Assembly (NCBI RefSeq): GCF_001613005.1 | Contig: NZ_BDBN01000005.1 | Span: 93,690-157,689 of the forward strand | From: Nocardia nova NBRC 15556 | Lineage (GTDB): Bacteria; Actinomycetota; Actinomycetes; Mycobacteriales; Mycobacteriaceae | Length of the DNA stretch: 64,000 nucleotides | Direction of reading: 5' to 3' | Shown here: in pieces, positions 8,457 to 20,321 of the stretch | Layout of the letters: each line of letters opens with the position of its first letter | Position numbering within the stretch: the stretch's first letter is position 1 | Notes under the pieces: generated by a model | Databases searched by the model: none | Told to the model about the DNA's origin: nothing | Seen by the model: only the letters and a program-made list of their open reading frames with translations | Position numbers and translations under genes: made by a program

Positions 8457-9440
8457 TTACGCGGCCTTGCGGGCGGGTTCGCTGCGGTAGCGGGAGGTGG
8501 GGCCGTGGATGCCCAGGAGGCGCCAGGCGACCTTGGCCACGGGGTTCATCAGGCCGCTGGTGGTGGCCAGTGCTCGGACGTCGCCGAAGATGTTGCGCAT
8601 GGTGACCTGGGATTCGGTGCTGCCCCAATAGGCCTCGCGCATCACCTCCGCGGGGATGTCGAACTTCTCCACGAACTCCTTGGGCGGAGTCATGATCATG
8701 TCGAGCATGATCCGCATCGCGGTCGGGAAGAGCAGCGACAGCACGAACTTCGTGGCCGGATTCATGCCGGGCACGTTGCGGCGCAGATATTCGTGTGCGA
8801 ACGAGATGTGGCGCGCCTCTTCCGCCACGTGGATCTGCATCACCCGCTGCACCATCGGATGCAGGTCGGTACCGGCGCGCAGCAGCGACTTCTGCAGGTG
8901 GTCGATGGGTTCCTCACCGCCGAGGATCATCGTGAAGAACAGTTCCGGGAAGTACTTCACGGCCGGCCAGATGATCATGGTCAGCTTGCGGTCGACGGTG
9001 CCCATGCCGACCACATCCTCGCCGATGCGGTTGATCATCTCCTGGAACATCATCGTGTGGTTGCACTCTTCGGCCGCCTCGTGCGTCACGTAGCGGAATT
9101 CCGGATCACCGTTGGGCACCGACACCAGGTACTGCATCAGACCGCGGATCAGCAGTTGCTCGAAGTCCAGGCCGACCTTGGCGATACCGGCCTGGCGCCA
9201 CATACCCATGGCGATTTTGCGTTCCACCGGCTGCGCCTTGTACCAGGGATGGCGTCCCAGCGGATCCTCGTCCGGCATGATCCAGCGGGTGTCGGTGGGA
9301 TCGACCGCGAATTCCGGTGAATCCCAATCGATGTCGACGTAGGGGTCGAAGTTCTTGTGCACCGACCCCTCGGACAGACCGCGCAGGATCTCGTGATACT
9401 CGGGATCGGCCGACGTGTTCTTTACGGCAGTGGACAGCAT
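8457..9440 (-). CDS. AurF-like diiron oxygenase
   Basis: The 327-residue protein belongs to the AurF/p-aminobenzoate N-oxygenase-like ferritin-fold family. Two carboxylate-His iron motifs are visible, H-E-A-A-E-E-C-N-H and H-V-A-E-E-A-R-H, in a mainly helical chain, plus an N-terminal W-I-M-P-D-E-D segment typical of the actinobacterial branch. The family uses a di-iron centre and O2 to oxidise amines or carbon substrates; the substrate here is unknown. It has its own spacing on both sides (about 90 and 210 bp) and interrupts the pan-fol neighbourhood of mycobacteria, so it is probably an insertion. Confidence 0.85.
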   Translation of the reverse strand: MLSTAVKNTSADPEYHEILRGLSEGSVHKNFDPYVDIDWDSPEFAVDPTDTRWIMPDEDPLGRHPWYKAQPVERKIAMGMWRQAGIAKVGLDFEQLLIRGLMQYLVSVPNGDPEFRYVTHEAAEECNHTMMFQEMINRIGEDVVGMGTVDRKLTMIIWPAVKYFPELFFTMILGGEEPIDHLQKSLLRAGTDLHPMVQRVMQIHVAEEARHISFAHEYLRRNVPGMNPATKFVLSLLFPTAMRIMLDMIMTPPKEFVEKFDIPAEVMREAYWGSTESQVTMRNIFGDVRALATTSGLMNPVAKVAWRLLGIHGPTSRYRSEPARKAA

Positions 9441-9529
9441 CTTCGGTGTCTCCTTCGCAGTACTCTCCTGCGAAAGTTACCGATACTTAGCGTCACATGC
9501 AACCTGTTTCACAGGCGTGATCGCGGGCA

Positions 9530-10612
9530 TTACGAGCTGTTCTGCTCCGATCGCAGATTCGCCATGATCTCCGCGACGGTGAGTTTGCGCCCCGGCTGAT
9601 CCTCGTCGGAATCGGCGTGGCGACGACGGCGGGAACCGGCGGTACCCATGGTCGTCGTGGGCTGGACGGGAGCCAGCCGCGGCACCGAGGAACTCGGGCG
9701 CGAGTCGCCGGACTCCGTGGTCGCCGGCTCGGAAGTACCGTTCGCCGACGCGGTGGCGGATTTCGCCGAGCTCGCCGAGGGATCGTCGATCTGCCGGTCG
9801 CCGGACGGGGCCGATCCGGACTCCGGCGACAGGAGCTCCGACGGCTGAGACTCCGGCAGCTGAGACTCCGACGATCCGGACTGCGCTTCCCCACCCTGGC
9901 GACCGCCGTTTCCGTCGCCGTTCACCGACGGTCCGGACGAAACCCCCTCCTCATCCAGCGCCTCCGCCGACACCACGGCGGTCTCGGCCGTCACCGGATC
10001 GTCGTACGGACTGGCGAAGGCCGGGGGTTCGGGATGATCGGGATCGAAGACCGGCGAGACCACGTGCAGCGGCACGGCAGGTGCGCTCCACGCGTCCCAG
10101 GTGTCGGTTTCCTGCGAGCTACCGTTCGCCACGGTCGCGTGGGTGAGCTCCTGCACCCGCACGGCCTCGGCGCGCAGCGCCGGTCGGTCGACCAGTAGGT
10201 CGCCGTCGAACAGCCGCTGCAGACTTTCGCGCAACACGGTCAGTTCGCTGCGCAGCGCGGCCAGTTCGGCGGCGTCCGCGCCGACCTCCCGGCGCACCCG
10301 CGATTCGACACCGAGTTCGTATTCGCGGCGGGCGGTGATCTCGCGTTCGAGCTGCAACTCGTAGACCTTCTGCAGGTCACGAGCCTTGGCCTGATCGATC
10401 GCCGCATCCCGGCGATAGCGGGTCGCCGCCAGCGCGGCCACCGCGGCGGCCCACAGAGCCGCGACCAAACCGACCCGGACCAACTGCACATTGTTGCTGA
10501 AAATCAGAAACACACTGGCAATCAGACCGAGCAGAATTAATACGCCGACGACGATTTTTCCCGCGTTGTCCCGCTGTCGCGGGGAAGCACTGCTACGGGA
10601 GGGTGAAACCAT
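9530..10612 (-). CDS. Membrane protein with long acidic disordered tail (DUF6779-like)
   Basis: Starting at ATG 10612 (M-V-S-P-S-R), the 360-residue protein has two transmembrane helices in its first 70 or so residues (V-V-G-V-L-I-L-L-G-L-I-A and V-G-L-V-A-A-L-W-A-A-A-V-A-A-L). A charged coiled-coil follows (Q-K-V-Y-E-L-Q-L-E-R-E-I-T), then a tail of about 200 residues rich in Ser, Glu, Pro and Gly. The last 25 residues (K-L-T-V-A-E-I-M-A-N-L) form a conserved short helix. The arrangement matches the Rv3604c neighbour of the folate genes. Function is unknown; topology suggests a membrane-anchored scaffold. An upstream ATG at 10669 is possible but lacks a better ribosome site. Confidence 0.78.
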   Translation of the reverse strand: MVSPSRSSASPRQRDNAGKIVVGVLILLGLIASVFLIFSNNVQLVRVGLVAALWAAAVAALAATRYRRDAAIDQAKARDLQKVYELQLEREITARREYELGVESRVRREVGADAAELAALRSELTVLRESLQRLFDGDLLVDRPALRAEAVRVQELTHATVANGSSQETDTWDAWSAPAVPLHVVSPVFDPDHPEPPAFASPYDDPVTAETAVVSAEALDEEGVSSGPSVNGDGNGGRQGGEAQSGSSESQLPESQPSELLSPESGSAPSGDRQIDDPSASSAKSATASANGTSEPATTESGDSRPSSSVPRLAPVQPTTTMGTAGSRRRRHADSDEDQPGRKLTVAEIMANLRSEQNSS

Positions 10613-10682
10613 GTCCGCAAGGGTAGCTCGAATAGCGGATTCCGGCGCGCAGCCGGTCCGGAACTCCACTCGATTGCGTTAG

Positions 10683-11162
10683 CTATGAGGTAGCCGGTTC
10701 GTCTGGTGGCTCATGTGGCGCGCGGCAGCAATACTCCAGCCACAGCGCGGCGGCGACCAGCACCACACCGGCGATCAAACCCACGATGGCGCCGGGGGTG
10801 TCCGAGGCGGCCGCGCGGATATCCGACCGCTGCGGCAGCACCCAGATCAAAAAGCCCAGCCACACGCCGGCCGCCAGGGACCCCACCTGCGCCGAAGCCT
10901 TCGCCAGCGCCACCGCGCGGGCCGCGGTGATCGGATGCAACTGTTTCGGCCCGTCACCGATGCGGTGATCGCCGACGCGGGCGCGAATCACGAACGCCAG
11001 CACCGCTTCCACGGCGGCCACCGGATACAGCGAGGCGGCCGCGATCACCGTGATCGGCGGAAAGCTCGAATAGGCCCACCGAGTCGCCACCCACGCCACC
11101 GCGGCGGCGATCACGACATTGGCGAGCAGATCCAGAATTTTGGTCGGCCTCATGACGTTCAT
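10683..11162 (-). CDS. DUF3180 membrane protein
   Basis: The 159-residue protein has four predicted transmembrane helices (around residues 10-28, 35-58, 92-110 and 125-145) and little else. It matches the DUF3180/Rv3605c family found next to folK in actinobacteria. Its start is 14 bp after folK, so it is co-transcribed with the folate genes; no link to folate chemistry is known. A second in-frame ATG three codons in is an alternative start. Confidence 0.85.
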   Translation of the reverse strand: MNVMRPTKILDLLANVVIAAAVAWVATRWAYSSFPPITVIAAASLYPVAAVEAVLAFVIRARVGDHRIGDGPKQLHPITAARAVALAKASAQVGSLAAGVWLGFLIWVLPQRSDIRAAASDTPGAIVGLIAGVVLVAAALWLEYCCRAPHEPPDEPATS

Positions 11163-11175
11163 GACCAGCCGCCGT

Positions 11176-11712
11176 TCATCGTTGCGCCGCGGACAGCGAC
11201 AGGTCGGTGAGCCGGACGCCGTCGATCTCGTCCGGATCGAGCTCGGCGAGCAGTTCCCGAATCGGCCGGGTCCGGCCGAGCACCTCCAGCGTCGCGTCGG
11301 GTTCGACTTCGGCCCACGGAATCAGGACGAACGCGCGATTGTGCGCCTGCGGATGCGGCAGTGTCAGTTCCGGGTCCGCACTGGTCACCGGATGCAGCCC
11401 CGCGGGGCCACGCTCCGCGCACCAGATCACGTCGACATCCAGAGTCCGTGCGCCCCAGCGGATCTCGCGGACACGCCCGGACCGCCGTTCCAACCGCTGT
11501 CCGCGTTCGAGCCAATCGCGCGGGACCAGCTCCGAATCCTCGACCACCACAACGGCATTGAGGTAGTCCTCCTGCGGCACTCCACCCCACGGAGCGGTCG
11601 AGTACACCGACGAGACGGCGACCAGCTGCGGCGTCAGCGCCTCCACCACACTGCGGAGATGGGCGAGCCGATCCCCCAGATTCGACCCGATCGACAGCAC
11701 CGCACGGCTCAT
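11176..11712 (-). CDS. folK: 2-amino-4-hydroxy-6-hydroxymethyldihydropteridine diphosphokinase
   Basis: FolK transfers pyrophosphate from ATP to the hydroxymethyl pterin in folate synthesis. The 178-residue protein shows S-I-G-S-N-L-G-D-R near the start, [15 protein letters not shown] with the metal-binding Asp residues and [13 protein letters not shown]. Its ATG overlaps the folB stop by 4 bp. Confidence 0.95.
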   Translation of the reverse strand: MSRAVLSIGSNLGDRLAHLRSVVEALTPQLVAVSSVYSTAPWGGVPQEDYLNAVVVVEDSELVPRDWLERGQRLERRSGRVREIRWGARTLDVDVIWCAERGPAGLHPVTSADPELTLPHPQAHNRAFVLIPWAEVEPDATLEVLGRTRPIRELLAELDPDEIDGVRLTDLSLSAAQR

Positions 11713-12101
11713 CCGGCCACCTCCGGGGTCGGCGGTAATCCTCGCCGCCTGGTGGCCACCACGCGGACATCGGCGAAGGTGTGCGGAATCGGCGCCGAGG
11801 GCTTGTGCACGACCACCTCCGCCGCGGTGACGCGCTCGTCGCGCATCACATCATCGGCGATCTCGGCGACGACGGTCTCGATGAGATTGCGCGGCGGGCC
11901 GGAGACGATCGCGACCGCGCGTTGCGCCAGCTCGCCGTAGTCGACGGTGGCCGACAGCTCATCGGTCGCGGCCGCCTTCGCGAAATCCAGCCACAGGGTG
12001 ATGTCGACCAGGAATTCCTGGCCGTCGCGGCGCTCGAAATCGAAGCAGCCGTGGTGACCGTAGGCGCGCAGACCGCGCAGCTCGATGCGATCGGTACTCA
12101 C
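11709..12101 (-). CDS. folB: Dihydroneopterin aldolase
   Basis: FolB cleaves dihydroneopterin to hydroxymethyl-dihydropterin and glycolaldehyde. I use GTG 12101 (130 residues), which has GGGGAG just upstream and a 4-bp overlap with the folP stop. [11 protein letters not shown] opens the fold, the catalytic Glu lies in G-Q-E-F-L-V-D, and [11 protein letters not shown] ends the domain. Longer open sequence upstream is a reading through folP and is not used. Confidence 0.94.
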   Translation of the reverse strand: MSTDRIELRGLRAYGHHGCFDFERRDGQEFLVDITLWLDFAKAAATDELSATVDYGELAQRAVAIVSGPPRNLIETVVAEIADDVMRDERVTAAEVVVHKPSAPIPHTFADVRVVATRRRGLPPTPEVAG

Positions 12102-12997
12102 TCGCTCCCCTGATTGTGTGAACCGGCTTCGGCGGCTCGCCGCCCCGCAGATTCGGCGGCTCGCCGCCAGGCATCCGCGACGGCGATGGCGTCGAGCGAC
12201 GACCGCACATCGTGCACTCGCACGCCCCATGCGCCGTGCTGAGCGGCCAGGGCGGAGATGGTGGCGGTGGCGACCTCACGCCCGTCGGGCGGGCGCGGTC
12301 CGGACTCGTCGGCCAGCAGCGAACCCAGGAAACGCTTGCGGGAGGCGCCGACCAGAATCGGCAACCCCTGGGCCGTCAGTTCCGGCAGTGCGCCCAGCAG
12401 GGCCCAGTTGTGCTCGGCGTTCTTGGCGAAGCCGAGGCCGGGGTCCAGTACCAGCCGGCTCGGATGCACACCGGCCGCCATAGCCAGATCCACCTGGGAC
12501 GAGAGTTCGGCCAGCACCTCGCACACGACGTCGTCGTAGTGATCGGCGGGGCCGATGTGGCGATGATCGGCATTCGCCCGCCAGTGCATCAGAATCCACG
12601 GGATCTCGGCGGCGGCAACGACTTTCACCATCTCGGCATCCGCGCGACCACCGGATACGTCGTTGACCACGCTCACTCCGGCGTCGATCGCGGCGGCCGC
12701 GACACTGGCCCGCATGGTGTCCACACTGGTCGGCACGCCGGCTTCCACCAGACCGCGAATCACCGGGACCACCCGCTGGGCCTCGGTCTCCGGATCGATG
12801 CGAACGGCGCCCGGGCGGGTGGACTCACCGCCCACATCGATGATGTCGGCGCCCGCCTGGTACAGCCGCACCCCGTGGGCGACCGCGACAGCCGGATCGA
12901 GGTAGCGGCCACCGTCGGAGAAGGAGTCGCTGGTGACGTTCACCACGCCCATCACCACGCACGAGCGCCCGTCCCGGGGAGTGATCAATGCGCTCAT
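12098..12997 (-). CDS. folP: Dihydropteroate synthase
   Basis: FolP condenses p-aminobenzoate with dihydropterin pyrophosphate and is the sulfonamide target. The TIM-barrel signatures are [39 protein letters not shown] and V-G-A-S-R-K-R-F. The 299-residue length is normal, slightly extended at the C-terminus (Ala/Arg-rich). It overlaps folB by 4 bp (GTGA) and follows folE by 10 bp. Confidence 0.96.
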   Translation of the reverse strand: MSALITPRDGRSCVVMGVVNVTSDSFSDGGRYLDPAVAVAHGVRLYQAGADIIDVGGESTRPGAVRIDPETEAQRVVPVIRGLVEAGVPTSVDTMRASVAAAAIDAGVSVVNDVSGGRADAEMVKVVAAAEIPWILMHWRANADHRHIGPADHYDDVVCEVLAELSSQVDLAMAAGVHPSRLVLDPGLGFAKNAEHNWALLGALPELTAQGLPILVGASRKRFLGSLLADESGPRPPDGREVATATISALAAQHGAWGVRVHDVRSSLDAIAVADAWRRAAESAGRRAAEAGSHNQGSE

Positions 12998-13007
12998 GGG
13001 CGATCGC

Positions 13008-13679
13008 TCATTTGCGCAGGATCAGGTCGAGAGCCTCGGCGCGCGAGGACGCGTTGGTCTGCAGCAGGCCGCGGACCGCGGACGTGGTGGTGCTCGCGCC
13101 CGGCTTGCGGATGCCGCGCATCGCCATGCACAGATGCTCGGCCTCCACCACCACGATGGCGCCCCGCGGATCCAGCTTCCGCATGACCGCATCGGCGATC
13201 TGGCTGGTCAGCCGCTCCTGGACCTGCGGCCGCTTGGCGTACAGGTCGACCAGGCGGGCCAGTTTGGACAGACCGGTGACCCGGCCCTGCGGGCCCGGAA
13301 TATATCCGACGTGGGCGACCCCGTGGAAGGACACCAGGTGATGTTCGCAGGTCGAGTACATCGGGATGTCGCGCACCAGCACCAATTCCTGATGCCCTTC
13401 GTCGAAGGTGGTGTTCAGCACCGAATCAGGTTCCACATACAGGCCCGCGAACATCTCGCGATAGGCGCGCGCGACCCGGGCGGGAGTATCGATCAGCCCG
13501 GGGCGGTCGGGGTCCTCCCCGACCGCGACCAGTAGTTCACGTACCGCGGCCTCGGCCCGCTTCTGGTCGAAGGGCCGACCGGTACCCAGCGCGATCAGGG
13601 CCGGTTCCTCCGCAACCACGGCGGCACCCGCGCCCGACGCCGAATCGGACCCGGCGGGAGCGCTGTTGTTGGCCGACAT
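13008..13679 (-). CDS. folE: GTP cyclohydrolase I
   Basis: FolE converts GTP to dihydroneopterin triphosphate, the first folate step. I start at ATG 13679, preceded by GGAGGTG at proper spacing, giving 223 residues with a 30-residue Ala/Ser-rich tail before the domain. The zinc and active-site signatures are [19 protein letters not shown], and E-H-L-C-M-A-M-R-G. It opens the fol gene run behind ftsH. Confidence 0.96.
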   Translation of the reverse strand: MSANNSAPAGSDSASGAGAAVVAEEPALIALGTGRPFDQKRAEAAVRELLVAVGEDPDRPGLIDTPARVARAYREMFAGLYVEPDSVLNTTFDEGHQELVLVRDIPMYSTCEHHLVSFHGVAHVGYIPGPQGRVTGLSKLARLVDLYAKRPQVQERLTSQIADAVMRKLDPRGAIVVVEAEHLCMAMRGIRKPGASTTTSAVRGLLQTNASSRAEALDLILRK

Positions 13680-13754
13680 ACGAGGACACCTCCACAATCA
13701 CGTAAATCAACGCGCCGACAGCGCGGTTCGACCGTCGAGCCTAATCGCAGCCGG

Positions 13755-16163
<2,409 letters not shown>

Positions 16164-16474
16164 AGAGCGTCGGCCGGCGGGCCAGTCCTTTCCGGTGTTT
16201 CCGGTGTATGCCTACTATGCGTCGGGCGGGGCCGTATCCATACCGGCACCGACCGGGTCGGGCAGAACGGATGCGGACAAGCCACGTTACCGCGTACGGT
16301 CTACTCGATACATCGCGCAGTTCGGCAGCTGATGCAGTTCAACAGGTAAACGGTCGGAGAACGCTGGTGGTTCCCGGCCTATCGGGCGATCACCTCACGG
16401 TGTCCGTCCAAGTGGTCCCAATCATGGCATGCACGACCTATTGTGAGCGACAACACAGGACGAACGCAGGGGGT
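16164..16474. other. Divergent intergenic region between ftsH and the 16475 gene
   Basis: This 311-bp stretch separates two divergent starts and must hold both promoters. ACACCGGAA is repeated in tandem near 16190-16207. I see no convincing hairpin, RNA or small ORF. Confidence 0.5.
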
Positions 16475-17398
16475 ATGGACATAGTCGAGCTACGGACACC
16501 CACAGCGATACTGCGCCACGGCGGCGGGCGACTCCAGGTTCTGCGGCCGGGCACCGATGGCGAGCGGGTGCTCGACGTACCGGTGTCGGACCTGCTCAAG
16601 GTCCGGCTGAACCGGCGCGCCGACGACGCCGTCGTGATCGAGATCTATCTGCGTTATCCGAGTCCGGTCCTCACCGGCGTCCCGGCCGACCGCACCCCGC
16701 TCCCGGTGCTGATCGCCGAACACGACGTACCGGCCGCGACCGTGATCGTGGAGCGGATCAACTCCCAGATCCTGTCCACCCAGCGCATCGATATGTCGGC
16801 CCCCGATCTGGTGCCTCCCGCGCCGGTCTGGGGCAAGACCGGGCCGACCCGGGCCGACGTGGACCGCGCGGTCCGGCGGATGGCGCCGCGGCGCGAGACC
16901 CGCGCGGCCGCCGGAGCGCTGCACACGATGGTCACACCTGAGGAATTCATGTTGGAGACGGCGATGGTCACCGCGGTCCCGCCGGCCGGACGGGGGCGCG
17001 GGCTGATGGCCGTCACCACCGACCGGGTGCTGCTGCTCTCGATCGGATCCACTCCCCGCTACGCGCACGAGATGCCGGTTTCCGCGCTGATCTCGGCCGA
17101 GGTCGGCAAGGGTTCGGGCGACGAGCCGGGTGGTGATTACGGCATCGACCTCACCGACGGCAACCGGACGCTGAGTTTTCTGGGGACCGACCGGGCCGAT
17201 ACCGATCGGATCGTCGGCGCGGTGAATTTCGCGATTCAGCGCGAGTCCGCCGACGGCGCCGTAGCGCCGCCGGACCCCGGTGTGGCACAGCTGTATTCGG
17301 AGTGGGAACTGCTGGTCGAGCGTCATTCACTGGCGATGGTCGACGATGCGCAGTTCCAGCGCTACGGCCGCGGGATCCTGCGCTCGCTCCCCGACTGA
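16475..17398 (+). CDS. Hypothetical protein with PH-like segment
   Basis: I start at ATG 16475 (M-D-I-V-E-L-R), which has AGGGGG directly upstream; longer readings give unlike composition. The 307-residue protein lacks signal peptide and membrane helices. The central-to-C-terminal stretch (L-M-A-V-T-T-D-R-V-L-L-L-S, then I-D-L-T-D-G-N-R-T-L-S-F-L) alternates strands as in bacterial PH/GRAM-like domains, and the end (Q-L-Y-S-E-W-E-L-L-V-E-R) is helical, like a short-C-terminal-domain motif. I do not recognise a family. The very close G5 run makes it a possible 6C RNA target. Confidence 0.7.
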   Translation: MDIVELRTPTAILRHGGGRLQVLRPGTDGERVLDVPVSDLLKVRLNRRADDAVVIEIYLRYPSPVLTGVPADRTPLPVLIAEHDVPAATVIVERINSQILSTQRIDMSAPDLVPPAPVWGKTGPTRADVDRAVRRMAPRRETRAAAGALHTMVTPEEFMLETAMVTAVPPAGRGRGLMAVTTDRVLLLSIGSTPRYAHEMPVSALISAEVGKGSGDEPGGDYGIDLTDGNRTLSFLGTDRADTDRIVGAVNFAIQRESADGAVAPPDPGVAQLYSEWELLVERHSLAMVDDAQFQRYGRGILRSLPD

Positions 17399-17421
17399 GA
17401 CGCGCTACTCGCCTTGGAGTG

Positions 17422-18243
17422 CTACTCCCCTTGGAGTGCGATGCGCCGCCACGGACTGGTCGGCCGCATCCATAGTCGAACCAGTTCGAGCCGCCGATCG
17501 GTGCCGCCGGACTTGAGTTCGGCCAGATCCTCGCAGGCCTGCCAGTAGGTCCAGCCGGTGAGATAGGCGTCGCCGAACTGCCGCCAATTGCGGTAGCGCT
17601 TCTGCGCCGGCGGCAGGGCGCGCATCACATAATCCCAGGCGGTATCGGCCTCGAGGTAGCCGGCGGTGAAGGCCATTCGTGCCACCGCCACCACCCGGGC
17701 GAGGTCCCAGGCCTGGATATCGGCCGGCAGCGGTTGCACCAGATGGCCGGTCAGATCGAGTTTGATCGCCTGGGACCAGATGTCGTAGTCGCGAACCAGC
17801 GCCTCCGGATTGTCCATTCCCCGGAACGCCCCGACCTGCCGCAGGAACGCGCGATGCCGATCGGCGCGTTCACCGAAGCGGTCGCGTTCGGGCGAGTTGA
17901 GGGCCGCGTTGACCAGCGGATGGACCAACGCGTACAGGGGCGCGTGCATCCCTTCGAGCAGCTGTTCCATCGACGCCATCGCCTCGGTCCCGTCGGTGAT
18001 TCCCCAGGCTCCGGTCAGGGTGTCGATGGCCAGTTCGCGGCGGTCGCCGAGCGGATGTTCCCGCTCGGGCCCGAGCAACAGCGCGTCGTGGAACGCGTCC
18101 CAGCGGGCGGAATAGAACGCCCCCAGGGACAGCGCGCGCAATTCGTCGTCGGAAACCTGAGCGCCGGACCAGTGGTCGTCCTCGCGCTCGTCCAGTTCCG
18201 GGTAGGGGAATGTGGTCAGGGTCGGCATGTCGCGGGCAGCCAT
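17422..18243 (-). CDS. DUF1266 domain protein
   Basis: The 273-residue protein carries the DUF1266 pattern: W-G-I-T-D-G-T-E-A-M near residue 80, then W-D-L-A-R-V-V-A-V-A-R-M-A-F-T-A-G-Y and a Trp-rich end (Y-L-T-G-W-T-Y-W). This cytosolic family is often found near secretion and toxin loci, but no activity is known. It ends 24 bp from the convergent PH-like gene and has no obvious operon partner. Met6 is an alternative start. Confidence 0.8.
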   Translation of the reverse strand: MAARDMPTLTTFPYPELDEREDDHWSGAQVSDDELRALSLGAFYSARWDAFHDALLLGPEREHPLGDRRELAIDTLTGAWGITDGTEAMASMEQLLEGMHAPLYALVHPLVNAALNSPERDRFGERADRHRAFLRQVGAFRGMDNPEALVRDYDIWSQAIKLDLTGHLVQPLPADIQAWDLARVVAVARMAFTAGYLEADTAWDYVMRALPPAQKRYRNWRQFGDAYLTGWTYWQACEDLAELKSGGTDRRLELVRLWMRPTSPWRRIALQGE

Positions 18244-18460
18244 GGTTCCGATTGTGTCGTATCGGCGATGCGGGAGTTCGATTATCTCCCGATGCCGTGT
18301 CGACTGTGACCCGCACGATTCGCCGCGTTCACCGATCGGGACGCTCTAGAGGCGGATTTCGAGACTTCTGGACGCTTCGTCGCAGTCCGATACACACATT
18401 TTTCACATTTGCCGTTTCATCGGGCGCCGCAAGCCCCTACCTAGGGCTACTCTCGGCGCC

Positions 18461-18709
18461 ATGAGCAACATCACCGTGCTGCGCGGGCTCGAACCCCGTG
18501 CCACCGAGCAGGAAATCTTTGCTGCCGCACAGGAATACGTGCGGAAGGTGGGTGGCCTGACCGGTCTGTCGTATGTCACGAAGCCGGCCTTCGACAAGGC
18601 GGTGGCCGCGGTGGCGGCGGCAACGACGACGTTGCTGGCGGAACTGCCCGACCATCCGGTGACCGCGGCGGCGGAACCGCCGTTGCGCGCGACCGGAGAC
18701 CGGGTCTGA
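18461..18709 (+). CDS. Small DUF2277 family protein
   Basis: The 82-residue protein begins M-S-N-I-T-V-L-R-G-L-E-P and continues A-A-A-Q-E-Y-V-R-K-V-G-G, the conserved DUF2277 pattern, with a helical second half. Most homologues begin M-C-R-N-I; here the Cys-Arg pair is missing. Function is unknown. It ends 5 bp from the end of the convergent PucR gene. Confidence 0.8.
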   Translation: MSNITVLRGLEPRATEQEIFAAAQEYVRKVGGLTGLSYVTKPAFDKAVAAVAAATTTLLAELPDHPVTAAAEPPLRATGDRV

Positions 18710-18713
18710 GCGC

Positions 18714-20108
18714 TCACACCCCGTAGACCGCGACGCATTCCAGCGCGAGCTCGAGTCGCAGCCCGCATTCCTCGATGCGGCGCCCGAGCGTTTCCTCGAT
18801 GCGCTGAACGCGGTAGCGGACCGTGTTCTTGTGCACACCCAGGCGCGCCGCCGCGCCCTCCGGGCTGCGGTGGCAGCGCAGATAGGCGAGCAGCGTCTCG
18901 CGCAGCCGCGCCGAACTCGCATCCGGCGCGGCCAGCGGTCCGAGCTCCCGCCGGATCAGCGCACGCATCGCCGCGACGTCCGCACCGGCCAGATATGCCG
19001 GTTCGACCTGCGCGTACGGCAGCACCCGGCCGAGTTCGACGGCCGCGCGCTCGGCCACCTGCCGGGCCGCGATCGCCTCGCGGTGGCTCTGCCGGAACCC
19101 CACCACGCCCGTCCCGGACGACCCCAGCGCGAGGCGCATCGGGGCGGCGACGATATCCGCGGCGACCGCCGCGACCGCCTCGGCATCGGCCGCGATCCAC
19201 GCCCACAGCGCCGCCGATCCGGCCGGGACGGTGAGGACGCCGACCCCGCCGAGCGCGTTGGCCAGCCGCGTGGCCGTACGTTCCAGCCGCCCGAGTTCGT
19301 CGCTGCCGCCCGCCAGCCGGTCCTCACCCGACGCGCGCTCCCCCGCGCGGCCATCGTTTCCTGCGACCGCATTACCGGGCAGCCCGGTCGGGGCATCCTC
19401 GCCGTCGCCCGCGCCGGGGGCGTCGATCCAGCCGGCGAACCCGTCCGCCGCGGCGGACAGCAACGCAGCGGCCCCGCGCGCGGCGGGATCGGTCCACAGC
19501 ACGATCGCGACCTGGCGTTGCGCGAGGCGGAAACCCAGCCGCGCCGAGGCGTAGTCCGCGTCGACATCCTCTCCCGACAACAAGGTGCGCACGATTTCGG
19601 TGCGCTGGTTGAGCGCAGCGCGCAGACCGCGCTCCCGCTCCTGCATATAGGTGTCGGTCAACGCCTCGACGGAGGTGTTGACCCAGCGGGTGGAGCGCTC
19701 GAACAGCCGGATCAGCGCCGAGCGTTCGAACTGCTCGGGCAGTCGGCGCTCGTCGATCACCTCGGTCATGTAATCGTTCGCGGCCTCCTGGCCGGCGTGG
19801 TAGACCCGCAGCAGCAGCCGCAGGTCGTAGCCACGGCGGGCCAGGGTGCGCGCGAACGCGTGTGCCTGCTCGGGAACCGCGTAGTCCATCGCGTCCTGGG
19901 TGAGACCGCTGAGCACCGCCAGGGCATGCGCCCGGGTGCTGGATTCCAGGTCGCGGCGCAGATCACGATCGGTCAGCTCCGGTACGCGGCCGATGATCTG
20001 CGCGTCGAGCCGGGCCACCATCTGTTCGAGGGTCTCCCCGCGCAGTGTCTCGGCGACGAAATCGGCCATCCACTGCCGCACCGCCACATCGGACGCAGCT
20101 GTCGCCAT
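18714..20108 (-). CDS. PucR/CdaR-type transcriptional regulator
   Basis: Starting at ATG 20108 behind GGAGGGGG, the 464-residue protein has an N-terminal helical sensory region. A middle GGDEF-like CdaR region follows, interrupted by a Gly/Asp-rich insert (about residues 240-285). The C-terminal PucR helix-turn-helix is seen in H-R-S-P-E-G-A-A-A-R-L-G-V-H-K-N-T-V-R-Y-R. It is divergent from the aldehyde dehydrogenase-SDR pair across 213 bp, so it probably controls them in response to a metabolite of that pathway. The stop sits 4 bp from the end of the DUF2277 gene. Confidence 0.88.
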   Translation of the reverse strand: MATAASDVAVRQWMADFVAETLRGETLEQMVARLDAQIIGRVPELTDRDLRRDLESSTRAHALAVLSGLTQDAMDYAVPEQAHAFARTLARRGYDLRLLLRVYHAGQEAANDYMTEVIDERRLPEQFERSALIRLFERSTRWVNTSVEALTDTYMQERERGLRAALNQRTEIVRTLLSGEDVDADYASARLGFRLAQRQVAIVLWTDPAARGAAALLSAAADGFAGWIDAPGAGDGEDAPTGLPGNAVAGNDGRAGERASGEDRLAGGSDELGRLERTATRLANALGGVGVLTVPAGSAALWAWIAADAEAVAAVAADIVAAPMRLALGSSGTGVVGFRQSHREAIAARQVAERAAVELGRVLPYAQVEPAYLAGADVAAMRALIRRELGPLAAPDASSARLRETLLAYLRCHRSPEGAAARLGVHKNTVRYRVQRIEETLGRRIEECGLRLELALECVAVYGV

Positions 20109-20321
20109 CACCGATCCCCCTCCGTCACACGATCTCGTTCCGCAGCCGCCGACCACCTGTCACCGGCGGCGAAAAGTTGTGCTCTGGTGCCAAATTCCGC
20201 GCGAGTCCTTGACCGCAAAGACCAAGCAGCGCGCGATTCATTGTGACACGATCATAGATCAGTGAAGTGATTCACAATGTCAACCGTTCGCAGCGCAGCG
20301 CACGTGGGGAGAGACAGCATC

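Noticed and set aside
16208..16474. N-terminal extension of the PH-like protein
   Set aside because: Composition is not protein-like and the AGGGGG site next to ATG 16475 is much better.
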